From contig JACVVK020000056.1 of assembly GCA_018292915.2 (NCBI GenBank), forward strand, positions 1,677,501 to 1,741,500: 64,000 bases of DNA, given 5' to 3'. This document shows positions 31,889 through 62,509 of this stretch, piece by piece; within the stretch, counting starts at the first letter, position 1; every line of letters starts with the position of its first letter. Source of the stretch: Batillaria attramentaria. Lineage: Eukaryota; Mollusca; Gastropoda; Batillariidae. A program made the position numbers and the translations under genes. The notes beneath the pieces were generated by a model that had not been told where the DNA came from, did not search any database, and saw only the letters and a program-made list of their open reading frames with translations.

Positions 31889-32716
31889 TTTCCCCCCAGT
31901 GTTTTGAAAAGATAATCTAGATAATGTTTTCTTGAACGACTTAAGATGTTTTTTTCCCCCAGTGTTTTGAAAAGATAATCTTTATTGTGATGATGTTTTC
32001 TTGAACGACTTCAGAGGTTTTTTCCCGAGTGTTTTGAAAAGATAATCTTTATTGTGATAATGTTTTCTTGGACGACTTCCGATGTTTTTCCCCCAGTGTT
32101 TTGAAAAGGGTGGGTGTTTGGGGGTTTAACGTGCGTTTTGAAAAAGTATGCTTATTGTGATAATGTTTTCTTGGACGACTTCAGATGTTTTTTCCCCCAG
32201 TGTTTTGAAAAGATAATCCCTTTGTGATAATGTTTTCTTGAACGATTTAAGATGTTTTTCCCCCAGTGTTTTGAAAAGATAATCATATTGTGATAAAGTT
32301 TTCTTGAACGACTTCAGATGTTTTTTCCCCAGTGTTTTGAAAAGATAATCTTGATAATGTTTTCTTGAACGACTTAAGATGTTTTTTCCCCCAGTGTTTT
32401 GAAAAGATAATCTTTATTGTGATGATGTTTTCTTGAACGACTTCAGAGGTTTTTCCCGAGTGTTTTGAAAAGATAATCTTATTGTGATAATGTTTTCTTG
32501 GACGACTTCAGATGTTTTTTCCCCCAGTGTTTTGAAAAGATAATCCCTTTGTGATAATGTTTTCTTGAACGATTTAAGATGTTTTTCCCCCAGTGTTTTG
32601 AAAAGATAATCATATTGTGATAAAGTTTTCTTGAACGACTTCAGATGTTTTTTCCCCAGTGTTTTGAAAAGATAATCTTATTGTGATAATGTTTTCTTGA
32701 ACGACTTAAGATGTTG
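31889..32716. repeat. ~68-bp satellite, 12 units, with ~430-bp higher-order period
   Basis: The unit contains AGTGTTTTGAAAAGATAATC and TGATAATGTTTTCTTGAACG. Twelve AGTGTTTTGAAAAG starts are seen from about 31900 to 32658. Variant units (TTGTGATGATG with CAGAGG; CCCTTTGTGATAATG; ATATTGTGATAAAG) recur in the same order twice, so a block of about six units was duplicated. One unit (32107-32137) carries GGTGGGTGTTTGGGGGTTTA, the end of the family-B SINE. Confidence 0.88.
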
Positions 32717-33134
32717 TTACTGTGCTATGCGTGTACTGTCAAGAGCACGGTAACAGTCATGTGGATCTTGGCACTGTATGATGAAATGAAATCGCCTCAG
32801 TAAGAGTGCGTGTAGGTGTGACAGGTGATTGGCCGATCCCCCTACACATAATGTTTATTTTTTGTGGGCTGAACACATTTTCAGAGGAGGCGAGGAGGAA
32901 GCCGGAGTAAGCAGAGAGAATCTCACTATTATTATTATTATTATTATTATTGGTAGTAGTAGTAGTAGTAGTAAGATAAGGAGAATGGACGACTCCACTC
33001 CTGTCAATCAAAAGGGTCGAGCCCCCAGAATTCAGCCAGTCTCGTCCCGAAGCATGAAATGAGCACAACACAAGAACTTGCTGCCAGACCCTACAACGAG
33101 GGGAGCACATGTACCTTGATATCACTGAAACACG

Positions 33135-33240
33135 GAAAGTCCATTGACGTCATTTGAGGAAAAAGGCCATTTCGCCAATCTCTTTCATCTTGAAATCACC
33201 CCTTTTCCCATGAAATGACGTCATGGACGTACTGGGGCAT
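33135..33240. repeat. Short inverted repeat with two CRE-type TGACGTCA sites
   Basis: GTCCATTGACGTCATTT is mirrored by AAATGACGTCATGGAC about 60 bp later, and GGAAAAAGG by CCTTTTCC. It could be a MITE end pair or a regulatory palindrome. TGACGTCA is the CREB/ATF consensus, but no gene start is nearby. Confidence 0.5.
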
Positions 33241-33467
33241 TCTTTTGCCCCTACACGACAGCGTAAAGGGGCGGGGCTGGCCGAGTGGAGGCGTCTATTG
33301 ATTTGTTTCCTGTATACACATTTGCATCTTTACCTAACTGTTACAATGCTGTTTCACTGCTTTTAGTTTGTTTGGTTTTTTTTTTTGTCTTAAAAACGAA
33401 TTCATCTATGAATGTGTGTTGATCGCGAACCTGACTAGAGCTAGTGGAAGTAGACTAGGCTCACTGT

Positions 33468-33875
33468 CCCTTTGCCGCGAATTAGTCTTTGTGGCTTGCG
33501 CGGCTTTAAGCCCTAACAACTCACTCACTCACTCACTCACTGTCCCTTTGCCGCGAATTATGAGTCTTTGTGGCTTGCGCGGATTTAAGCCCTAAAACTC
33601 ACTCACTCACTCACTGGCTCACTGTCCCTTTGCCGCGAATTAGTCTTTGTGACTTGCGCGGCTTTACGCCCTAACAACTCACTCACTCACTCACTGGCTC
33701 ACTGTCCCTTTGCCGCGAATTAGTCTTTGTGACTTGCGCGGCTTTACGCCCTAACAACTCACTCACTCACTCACTGGCTCACTGTCCCTTTGCCGCGAAT
33801 TAGTCTTTGCGACTTGCGCGGCTTTAAGCCCTAAAAACTCACATACTCATTCACCCACTCACTGTCCCTTTAGCG
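33468..33875. repeat. ~79-bp minisatellite, five units
   Basis: The unit contains TTTGCCGCGAATTAGTCTTT, a GCGCGGCTTTAAGCCCTAA block and (CTCA)n. Single copies of the same core occur at about 6219-6270 and 20800-20855, so the array grew from the end of a dispersed element. Confidence 0.85.
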
Positions 33876-34378
33876 CCGCCACAAAATGTAGACAGACAGA
33901 GCTTGACAGAGAATGAGTGGATTACTGGCAGTTAACACGAGCAGATTCAGTGATGTAGCCAGCGAGCCTTGATCACGATCAGTTTCATTTCCTACCTCTA
34001 GTACTTACAGAGTTTGTCAGCGTCCCTGAAACCCGTTTAAAAGCCAAGGGCTGCCTGATTTCACAGCTCAGTTTGCGTTTTGATATTGAGCGAGCAATAT
34101 CGCAGTGGCAAGTCTTATCACGCAGCTTACAACACCCGCTAGACGCTGCAGCGATGGGTCTCGCTCACTGACGAAAAGCACAATGAAGTCGCTGCACACT
34201 CACGCTCTGATTTTATAAGCGCTGAAAACTCTGCAACTGTGACAGAGTTGCCTGCATTATGTACAGTCACAGGAGTCGCAGTTTAAACAACAACAACAAC
34301 AACAACAACAAAACACTGTTTGCGTTTTTGTTTTGTTTTTTTGAGATTGCAGGATCTAAGCTCTAAGCCAAAGATCTA

Positions 34379-34770
34379 ATCTCCCAACAAAAAGCTTTCC
34401 GAAGTGTGAAATTCTTTTTTTTACAGAGTCGACCGTGCAAGCACAGTCAACTCTGTCACAGCTGCAGAGTTTTCAGCGTCCCTGAAACCCCAATAAAAGC
34501 CAAGGACAGCCTGATTCACAGCTCAGTTTGCGTTTTGACACTGAGCGAGAAAGATCATGCAGCACTCAACATCCCGGCGCTGGACACTGTAGCGATGTGT
34601 CTCACTCACTGACCAAAAGCCAAATAATGTCACGGCAAACTCGTGCTCTGGTTTTATAAGGGTCCCCGAAGCGCTGAAAACTCTGCAACTGTGACAGAGT
34701 TAACTGTGCTTGCACGGTCGACTCTGTAAATTTTTTTTTCCACACTTCGGAAAGCTTTTTGTTGGGAGCT
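34379..34770. mobile_element. 392-bp MITE with ~85-bp inverted repeats, TA-flanked
   Basis: The ends are CTCCCAACAAAAAGCTTTCC and its complement. TA lies at 34377-34378 and 34771-34772. Both ends include GAGTCGACCGTGCAAGCACAG or its complement. An internal block (GTCCCTGAAACCC, CAGCTCAGTTTGCGTTTTGA) also occurs ~480 bp upstream at 34020-34085, an older related copy. Confidence 0.78.
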
Positions 34771-34975
34771 TAAGGATGGCGGTATTGTGTGTCATTTCAG
34801 TTCTGCACATATTGGGACCTTTGGAACCTCGGTAGCACATATAATTCAAGTATACAAAATACGCGGTCTTTTTTATTTTTATGTTTTACCTAGCGTCAGC
34901 GTTCTGTATACACCGAATAAAATAATTTTAAAAAGTGGTAAACCACGGCCATAGCACAGGCTTTTCGCTTTGAAT

Positions 34976-35033
<58 letters not shown>

Positions 35034-35224
35034 TAATTGCTGTATCTTTTATTGTTCTCTCTGGCATTATGCTCATGCCATTTTTATTTTTATCATGTAT
35101 TTCTTAACTTTGTAAACGCTTAGAGCTCGCTGAGTATAAGCGCTAGGTAAATATGCATTATTATGATTATTATTATTTAAAAGATCGGTTACGCGAATGC
35201 ACTCAATATTTCTGTTAGTCAAAT

Positions 35225-35430
35225 GACAGTGACAGTGAACATTCTCATAAAATCTTGAAATCTATAAGTACAGAGAACATTCTCTTAAAATCTTGAAATC
35301 GTTACGTATCAGTAGTGAAAATTTCCTTGAAAACTTGTAACCAATCAGGACGGTAACAATTCTCTTGAAATCCTGAATCATCATGGACAGTGACAATTCT
35401 CTTCAAATCTTGAAATCAGTAGGTACAGAA
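35225..35430. repeat. Degenerate ~45-55-bp tandem repeat
   Basis: ATTCTC(A/T)TAAAATCTTGAAATC-like units recur about five times with strong divergence. Confidence 0.6.
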
Positions 35431-35794
35431 AAACGTATGCGTGAAAACTAAACAAGAAACAACGACATACTGTTGATTAACTCAACCGATGTGAGATATG
35501 CAGCTCGGTCAACGCTAAGTCCCCACAGAACACCTTAAACCCCCCCCCCCCCCCAAAAAAAAAAAAAAAACCCCAAAAAACAACAACAAAAAAAACCCCT
35601 AGTATTTTGAATCGATCAATTATTAAGGGCAACATATAGAGACACACGCATGAACATGATATACATAGTTTATACCCTTGCAGTTTTGTTATGTTGTTTC
35701 CATAGTAAGGTGCAGGCATGATCTACGTTACGCGTGTGCCGGCTTGTTCTTGCCATTTTTGTTTTTGTTCCATAACATTCCTTGTCTTGAACTA

Positions 35795-54817
<19,023 letters not shown>

Positions 54818-54970
54818 GACAGGACAGGACAGCTTCTACCACCTTGACCAAACGCAAAGAGCTGTGTTGTTTATTCTTGTTTTCTGTCTGTTTAAGGGCA
54901 GAATAGAGGCCCGTCTGTCTGCATATCTAGCCTAACAACTCCTTTCAGCAGTCGGGGTTTGTTTTGCTAT
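54818..54970 (-). other. 5' UTR part of gene 2 start exon
   Basis: On the minus strand the acceptor TTTTCCAG (54971-54972) opens an exon that runs 153 nt to the ATG at 54817, with an in-frame TAG 24 nt before it. This supports splicing from an upstream non-coding exon. Confidence 0.55.
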
Positions 54971-55811
54971 CTGGAAAAGAGAGAAAGGAAGATCTAGTAA
55001 GATGGGTGGGTGAGTATTTGGGAGTTTAACGTCCTTTTCCACCACGTATGGGTGTCTAGGAAGATCTGAAGCGTCTGTCACGAAAATCTGTCACAAGTGA
55101 TAGTGATCCTTGTGATCACAGAAAAAACAAAAACAACAAACATCAGAACTGTAGGAAAACGCAAAATGCATACACACACAATACACAACACTTACTCAAT
55201 ACCCTTCCGGTTACTCACATGCAACACGTTCCTAAGCAAATCCTTTCAACGAGTGCGTAAGGAAACGATATTCAAATCAAAACTCAGCCCGCAAAAATCC
55301 AAGTTCGTGCTGCGCATGAGATTCTCCACCTGGCTGAGTGTTGAACTGTAATTGTCGTGGGCCGTTGCTGGGTAGCCGATAATGTAAGAAGGCCCATGCA
55401 CAGAACGGATTCATTTACACTGATAGGCATTATCAAAGGCGAAGGCTCAAAACACGCACAGAGTACAAAGAAAAAAAATGAACTCAGTCCCCATTCTTCC
55501 GCCGCTATGCAGCCTTTTTCTGAGGACACAATAAATACATGGACATGCAGCGATACCGACCTAACTCCTACTTAACTGACGCAATTTATCATAAGATAGC
55601 GGTATGTACATATAATACCGTATGTATATATGTCTGCATTTTTTTTTAAAGAACAGGTTTTCTCTTCTTCTTGTTTTTCCTAACACGCTGAGTCATTTGC
55701 GTTTAGCCCTCCCGCAACGCCCCAACTACACTCACACGATAACGCTGAACACCCGTGCACATAGTGCAAAGAACACATGCTCATTCTTGGCAGCATGCGT
55801 AAACGTTGTCT

Positions 55812-56241
55812 GGGCCCGTATGTAAAACTCGAGGTCAATTTAACCCACGGCTACGGGTCTAACCCAGACTAGGACAAAAGAATAAAGCAACTTTTTAGTG
55901 TTTACGTCGACGCCCGCGTTGACAGAGAGGGAATTTCTGGCTTCGCTGGACGACGTGATCTGACTAACGGAGCTGGTCAGGGAGCCTGAAGGAATGTTGT
56001 CAGTTACAGATACCTGGTCGGGCAGATTGTAGGTTGTGCCAAACAAAATTAAATAAAAAAGGAAGCAAGGAAAGAAAGACAAAAATCTTTCTATAACGGC
56101 ATAGGCACCTTGCTGGAATGGACCCGCTTCCTGATTTAAAACAAAAAATAACAGAAAATTTAACCCTAGAGCTAGTTTAGTTCCAGGTTAGACTCTAACC
56201 CGGGGCTAAACTCCCAAACCCCGACTTTTACATGCGGGCCC
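55812..56241. mobile_element. MITE with GGGCCCG terminal inverted repeats (best copy)
   Basis: It starts GGGCCCGTATGTAAAACTCG and ends with the complement of GGGCCCGCATGTAAAAGTCG, ~430 bp. A second inner pair (TAACCC..GGCTA / TAGCCCCGGGTTA) extends the inverted repeat. No coding is seen. Other copies are 2775-3113 and 63268-63532. Confidence 0.8.
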
Positions 56242-56418
56242 TGGAATACACTGGGGCTGCGATTTTGCCATTGCCCTGGTCGATCAGACTGTTTTCAGAT
56301 CGAGTCTTATCAGCTCATGCACTAGAGTGGCAATCATGCACAGCTGTGCCGTGTTATTATATCAGTGTTTCACAATATTTGATAATCCGTGACAAAAAAC
56401 TGTGAGGGAGACGTGACG

Positions 56419-56420
<2 letters not shown>

Positions 56421-56464
<44 letters not shown>

Positions 56465-56474
56465 CCGTGCGTGT

Positions 56475-56514
<40 letters not shown>

Positions 56515-56526
56515 CAGGGTGGCGGC

Positions 56527-56590
<64 letters not shown>
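56421..56590. repeat. (TG)n cluster
   Basis: Three TG tracts separated by short unique words (GGCCGTGCGTGTCAGCG; CCAGGGTGGCGGCACTC). It resembles the arrangement at 18407-18645. Confidence 0.9.
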
Positions 56591-56591
<1 letters not shown>

Positions 56592-56745
56592 GCGTGTGTC
56601 AGTGCCGACCGGCCGGGTCAGTGTACTGTGATATATGAGTGTGTTTAGTCAGTGTTCAGTCCTGTGCACTGACGGTTACCGATACTTGAAACCAATTGTC
56701 ACAATATCCTATCCCTCTAACTATAGTCATCAGCAGAAATCTTAC

Positions 56746-56967
56746 CTCGCTGGATTGGAAGTCGTTCCTCTTGAAAAACACCCCGCATTCTTCTGGCAGC
56801 CACAGTAAAGCGAGCGGTGGCCACTTTAGCGTTTTAGTTTCGTTTTCGTCAGTTTCAGTCGCGGAAACAAAACCTAATGTAGGAATGGGGCGCAGACTCA
56901 GTGACTGCACCTCTAGCACTGGGTACAAAAACAAGGCCAGTGATAAGGCTGTGCGTGGCCGGGTCAC
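56746..56967 (-). promoter_or_regulatory. Candidate promoter and 5' non-coding exon of gene 2 with ISRE-like motif
   Basis: On the minus strand AGCGAG|GTAAGA (donor at 56745) could splice to the acceptor at 54971. About 90-130 nt upstream of that donor, minus-strand GAAAACGAAACT (plus 56836-56849) fits the interferon-stimulated response element pattern GAAANNGAAA. A half site (CTGAAACT) and GGAAAC lie next to it. ZNFX1 is interferon-induced in vertebrates. The exon itself is inferred from the donor only. Confidence 0.45.
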
Positions 56968-57228
56968 GATTTCACATAACAGTCACACCTCCCAGTATGG
57001 TACAGCACTGCGGAGACACCTGCGGTCGGGCACAACTTCAGTAAAAACAATAAGAACCTGAAGTCTAATATTGTACCTGTACTACTGGCTGACTGGCGAC
57101 TGTGCTGCAACTGACTGCGGCGGCAAAACTGACTGACCACCTCGCTGGCCAGTCACTCACGTTTTCATGTCATCAACATGTTTCACCTGCAGTTTTGTGT
57201 TTTATTGATTGTTTGAGTGGTTGAGTGA

Positions 57229-58115
57229 TTGAGGGAAATCACGTCAAGAAACCTGCGTAACCTCAAGATCAGTCAGTTCCGCGACGACATCAAGCCACTG
57301 TGTTCTGAGGTCACTGATCCTCTTGTGGCCTATAACTCCGGTCTCAGAGACGCCCTAGATCGTCATGCTCCTCTGAAGACTCGTCGTGTCACAGTGCGTC
57401 CCTCTGCTTCATGGCTGTCACTCGACGTGAAACAAGCCAAACGCTTACAGCGTCGTGCCGAGCGTCAGTGGAGGCAGTCCAACCTCACTGGGCACAGACA
57501 GATTTATGTTGCTCAGCGTCAGGTGGTTAAGCGGCTCATTCATAAGGCCAAACTGAGTCACATCTCTGAAAAAATTGAGTCGAGTGTTTCTTCGAAGGAA
57601 CTGTTTCAGGTTACAAATCAGCTCTTAGGTAAAACAAAAGACTGTACTCTACCAGACTTTGTGCCCTCTGACAAACTCCCAGACACTTTCAGCAACTTTT
57701 TCAGTGGTAAGATCAGTGCTATTAGAGCTGAACTCGACTCCACCCCAGGTGATCCATCCTTCTCCAGTTTCAGCGGTACCCCTCTGACTGATTTCACTCC
57801 TGTCACTGTAGACACGGTTAAGGACATCATCCGTAAATCCCCCCCCCCCCCCCCCAAAAAAAAAGAGCTGCGCTCTCGATCCAGTTCCTACTTCTCTCCT
57901 GTGTGAGTGTATTGACGATCTGGCTCCCATCATCACCTCTATTGTTAACACTTCTTTGTCATCAGGCTCAGTCCCAGACTCTTTCAAGCAGGCTATTGTT
58001 TTTCCACTCCTTAAAAAGACAGGCCTAGATGCTAATGTCTTGAAGAACTACCACCCTGTATCTAATCTGTCCTTTTTGTCAAAAGTGTTGGAGAAGATCG
58101 TGCTCGCATGCAACT
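57229..58115 (+). pseudogene. Broken non-LTR retrotransposon ORF2 (N-terminal half of reverse transcriptase region)
   Basis: An open stretch to 57906 reads HAPLKTRRVTVRPSASWLS, VPSDKLPDTFSNFFSGKISA and [20 protein letters not shown], followed by a 16-C/9-A homopolymer where the frame shifts. The next frame continues [40 protein letters not shown] and [20 protein letters not shown], the start of a CR1/jockey-like reverse transcriptase. It then stops abruptly near 58115. Truncated at both ends; inactive. Confidence 0.85.
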
Positions 58116-58619
58116 TTCTCTTGTACTTTTTTTTTTTGGATATCCTCCATACCCCAAAAGGGGCTACAGGAATAAAAATTTTAATATCTTGTATCTTGGA
58201 ACAGTGCTGATGGTGCGCGACCATTCTAATTCTAAGAGTGCATAAATATGGTAGCACTTCCTGCTTTCGTGCATGCGGTATGTCGTTCTTTTTTGTGCAT
58301 CTGTGTATTCTAAGTGAGTCAAAACTACAACAGCTAGTATGTATAAAAGTGTGGTTCTAAACTTTTTAATCTGTCGAATCCTGAAACCCACTGCTCGTGT
58401 AAATCAGTTTGTTTACATAACACAATCGTGTTTTCGAAAATGAGTTCACACTGAAAATAATCGTTTTCCTGGTTCAGCCCGATTCATTTTGCAAACTGTG
58501 TAATCTTGACCTGTGTATGACGACTCTTTGCTATGCATCAGTTCTGGCGGTATCCTTTTGTGCGTTTTATTTTAAGTAAAATATAATGAAATGCAACTGA
58601 TTTTGTTTTTCTAAAATGA

Positions 58620-58693
<74 letters not shown>

Positions 58694-58865
58694 CTTCGAC
58701 TTCGACATGAGAGAGAAAGAGATGGGTGTTTTAGGCTGGGCGCATGTTGTTCAGCATCGGTTGGAAGACCGACGCACTGGAAGGGGCCTGTGCAAAAGTT
58801 GGCTCTGTCTGGGTTCGAACCTTTGACCTTCGGGTCAACATTATAAGCGACCGAGCCACCTGACC

Positions 58866-58925
<60 letters not shown>

Positions 58926-58935
58926 CACCGACTCG

Positions 58936-58974
<39 letters not shown>

Positions 58975-59315
58975 GCCCTGATAACCTCTACAAAACAAGA
59001 TATCAAGTGACCGCAGGTCCCGAAAACAAGATATCAAATGACCGCAGTAAGTACCGGTAGTGCGGTGGACCGTAGTGATCCGTTTTGGGGGGACGTTTTC
59101 ATTACCACACATCAGTGAAGTGTATGAGTCAAACTGAACCGGCCTCCGAACAAAAATGAATTTCCCCTTTCCCCTGTTACGGTGTTCGGCTTAACGTGTT
59201 CCGGCGACTGTATTGCGTCTTGTGGGTACTCACCGCTTGGCGGCGATGCATGAGAAGTGGAAAAAATCCCCCCAGTGGATGCAGTGATACTAGCGTATCC
59301 ATCTGTATTTAAGAG

Positions 59316-59721
59316 GGGCGGTCGGTGGTCTAGTGGTTAAGAGACTTGTAACCAATGCGAAAGGTCAGGGGTTCGAGTCCCACTCGGGGCAAAGAAAGAA
59401 ATTTTCCTTCACGTACGTGGCACCGTTCATTCGGGCCGATCGTCGGGGGTTCTCTCTGGGTACTCCGGCTTCCTCCCCCTCTGCTTTGGAAATGTTCAGC
59501 CCACCAAATTTGAAAAAAAAAATGCATTTCTAAATTCCGAAATTTAAATAGCTGAGCTGACCCTTCGCACCACGTGATTGTGATGTGTTTATGTCCAGTG
59601 TGTGAGAGAATGCGTGTGATTCACGTGAGCGTGCGTGTTGGGTTCAGTTCGCGGCGCTTTGAGCCGATTCATGAACTTGGGTAAAGCGCCTATACAATGC
59701 TCACTATTATTATTATTATTA
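59316..59721 (+). mobile_element. Full-length tRNA-derived SINE, family A, with target-site duplication
   Basis: TTAAGAG at 59309-59315 and 59722-59728 flanks the element. The ~406 bp carry the tRNA-like head (GTGGTCTAGTGGTTAAGAG, GGTTCGAGTCCC), the body (GGCACCGTTCATTCGGGCC, GCTTTGGAAATGTTCAGCCC) and the 3' end GGGTAAAGCGCC...(TTA)n. Confidence 0.85.
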
Positions 59722-59934
59722 TTAAGAGAGACTGTTGTGAGGCCTAGTTGGGAATTCCTACAAAAGGCGTACATGTTTGATAATCTTTCCTGACTGCTAC
59801 GAATACGGGTAAACTCCTCTTCAAACTGAGTCTTGATTAAGCAAACGTTGAGAGATATGTCACCTACACACAGTGTCCATTCGGACTGAGGCCGGTGATG
59901 GTCATCGCTTGACTGATCAGTGAAGATCTGTTTT

Positions 59935-60065
59935 AGATGTGTTATCAGTGAAGAGGACATTTTTAGATGTGTTATCAGTGACGAGGACATTTTTAGATCT
60001 GTTATCAGTGAAAAGGACATTTTTAGATCTGTTATCAATGAAGAGGACATTTTTAGATCTGTTGT
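59935..60065. repeat. 30-bp minisatellite, ~4 units
   Basis: The unit is TTATCAGTGAAGAGGACATT + TTTAGATCTG. The units differ by one to three bases. 30 bp keeps any reading frame, but no gene context supports coding. Confidence 0.85.
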
Positions 60066-60465
60066 CATCTCTGTATCCTCTCAGGCAGGCGTTATCAAGA
60101 GAGCGTGAAATTCAACACTGAGAAGGCTCGATTCGCCGTAACGAAAACACAGCAGTTATGGCGGCTGCTGAGTGTTATCAAGTGGGGCCTGGACGAAGGC
60201 AGACGAAAGTAGGTTCTTGGTAGTGGCTACACGTATTCATATTAATCAATTTGTGTTCTGTTGTCTGCCGCACCCAGTGTTGTTCCAGCCGATTGTGAGC
60301 ACAGTCTAGCCGTCAAGACGCTGGACTGACATAGATTGGCCGCAACACAATCATGTAAGTTTACAAAGGAATTTTCATTACACTGACATTTTGTTTTGTG
60401 AATGACAAGCTATACTATGACCTACCTTGTGTACACAACAGTATGTCCATCTTTCTTAGATTGGT

Positions 60466-60640
60466 AGTGGGTGTTTGGGAGTTTAACGTCCTTTTTCACC
60501 ACGTATGGGTGATATCAAAGACGGGAGCAACGACGAGAAAAAGGCCGGCCAGCACAAATATTTGGCCCCAGCCGGGATTCGAACTCGCAACGCGAGCATT
60601 GAAAGTCCACCGCTCTACCATTCGGCCACTCCGGCTCCCC
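60466..60640 (-). repeat. Family-B SINE (reverse), nearly complete
   Basis: GTGGGTGTTTGGGAGTTTAA through GATATCAAAGACGGGAGCAA to CGCTCTACCATTCGGCC and CCGGCTCCCC. TAGATTGGTA at 60458 and 60642 looks like a 10-bp target-site duplication. Confidence 0.83.
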
Positions 60641-61100
60641 TAGATTGGTACACGGGTATGGCGGCATTTGCGGTGCATGTAACTGAATGAAAGAATGCTT
60701 GAATGACGGTGAACGGTGAACCTAGCCACTTCTGTACTGACATAATTATCTGTCAGTGAGCAAAGAGGAGCCTGAGGGGGGTCTACAGTAGATCAGACAA
60801 TAAATGTGGAGAGGGCACTTAGTCGTGAGTGTGTCTTTATAGGGTCCAGCTCGAAATCATTCCTCAGTGTGTGAAAAAAACAACAAAAAAAAAACCCAAG
60901 GAATTAACGGGCCTGCTTTCGCACAGAAAGCAGTATGCCGCCATTACTGTGTGCACCATACTGAGAGCCACCGTCTAATCCCCCATACCTTCCATCCACA
61001 GCCTCCCCCCTCCCGCTCCCCCCTTCCCCTCCCCCATTCCCCTTTCGTATCCCTCTTACTGCTCACTGAAAAAAGAAATGACCACTCTGGACTAGATAAA

Positions 61101-61373
61101 CGTGCAGCCTGAACCTATTTCGCTCTCGCTAGTTCTGGTCATATGTAAGTAATGAACGGAGGGCAACTTTCGTTTTTGTTCTCGTTTTCGCGGAAACGAA
61201 ACCGAAAGTAGAAACACGGCGTGGGAAATATTGATAACGTGCCGCTTGAACCAATTTCGCTCTCTCTAGTTCTGGTCATATGTAAGTAATGAATGGAGGG
61301 CAAGTTTCATTTTGGTTCTCGTTTTCGCGGAAACGAAACCGAAAGTAGAAACACGGCGTGCGAAATATCATTG
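61101..61373. promoter_or_regulatory. Tandem 137-bp duplication carrying ISRE/IRF-like motifs
   Basis: Two units (61101-61237 and 61238-61373) each contain GAAACGAAACCGAAAGTAGA (61193 and 61330), i.e. overlapping GAAANNGAAA patterns bound by IRF-family factors, plus complementary TTTCG/GTTTTCG sites just upstream. The layout and the following word GTCACGATTTCA (61392) resemble 56836-56975 in the same orientation, so the three blocks look homologous. They could serve gene 2, the candidate gene at the right edge, or both. Confidence 0.5.
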
Positions 61374-61684
61374 CCGAATAACACCATGCGGTGTCACGAT
61401 TTCATGTAGAGGTCACTAAAGGTTGATAGCAACACCTCGACATCTTTGATCGAACATTGTGTAACAGTGTTGAAACAGTATTGAATCACGTGAAATCTAA
61501 TACAACCATAAGTGTATGACAACACTGAATACGACCGTGACTCAGTAAACCACACCAGTAAATAACACATCAGTCAGTAAACCATCAGTAAACCAAATCA
61601 CTCAGTAGTGAATCACATCAGCATTTTTACCAAACTGTATTGTTTATATCAGTTCTATAAATTTCAATTGAAATTGACTGTACG

Positions 61685-61720
<36 letters not shown>

Positions 61721-62090
61721 GTGATAAATCCTTCTGTGCAACTTACTTTTAATGATAATAATAATGATGATGATGATGATGATAATAAACATTCATTACT
61801 ACGTTTATATGCATGCACAGAATTACACAAAATACAAGCACACACTTGCACGTACAAACATACAAGTACAGTACATACAAATAGAGGCCAAAGGATAAGC
61901 ATGCTAGAAGGGTGCAGTATCACTATCAGTTACACAACTGCAAATGTTATGATACAGGTTTAGGTTGCAGACTGCCAGAATGTTGCAGCTTTAATTCATT
62001 AAGTCATTTCGTGGGATACTCAGTTGCAATAAATCTGTTGAATATTCTTTTTAAATCATGCTGCAGTGGTATTTTAGCTATTAGAGTTTA

Positions 62091-62165
62091 GGTGAGTGAG
62101 TGAGTGAGTGAGTGAGTGAGTGAGTGAGTGAGTGAGTGAGTGATTGAGTGAGTGAGTGAGTGAGT
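62091..62165. repeat. (GTGA)n microsatellite
   Basis: About 75 bp of GTGA with one GATT interruption. A (GATT)n tract is at 61687-61720. Confidence 0.93.
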
Positions 62166-62353
62166 AGGTGAGCAATTAGGTGAACGTGACTTACATGTTG
62201 TGGAATACAGTGTGTTATCATGGGTGGTTAGACTGGCAGAGATAAGACACTGTGGGTGAATCTGGTTGTAGTAAATCCCTAAATGATTAACTGACGGTTT
62301 ATATGTATGTGCGGCGTATTATATTTGATTTGACACTTTGTTCATGCATCAGA

Positions 62354-62430
<77 letters not shown>
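62354..62430. repeat. (TG)n microsatellite
   Basis: About 76 bp of TG followed by TATGTATG repeats. Confidence 0.95.
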
Positions 62431-62434
<4 letters not shown>

Positions 62435-62509
62435 CATTGGTATGTATGTATGTACTGATGTATGTACTAGATATATGCGTGTACGAACATGGGGGAGCCG
62501 GTGTAGTCG

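Larger units (their letters stand above)
30434..35794. other. Gap between the two convergent ZNFX1-type genes
   Basis: No exon is recognised. Both 3' UTRs must lie here. Contents: TA-flanked MITE 30467-30667, (TG)n 31695-31737, satellite 31889-32716, CRE-containing inverted repeat 33135-33240, 79-bp minisatellite 33468-33875, MITE 34379-34770, (TG)n 34979-35031, LINE-type tail 35095-35180, degenerate repeats 35225-35430, poly-C/A 35540-35600. Confidence 0.7.

Noticed and set aside
31889..32716. CRISPR-like regularly spaced repeats
   Set aside because: The units are contiguous variants of one ~68-bp satellite with no unique spacers, in a eukaryotic context.
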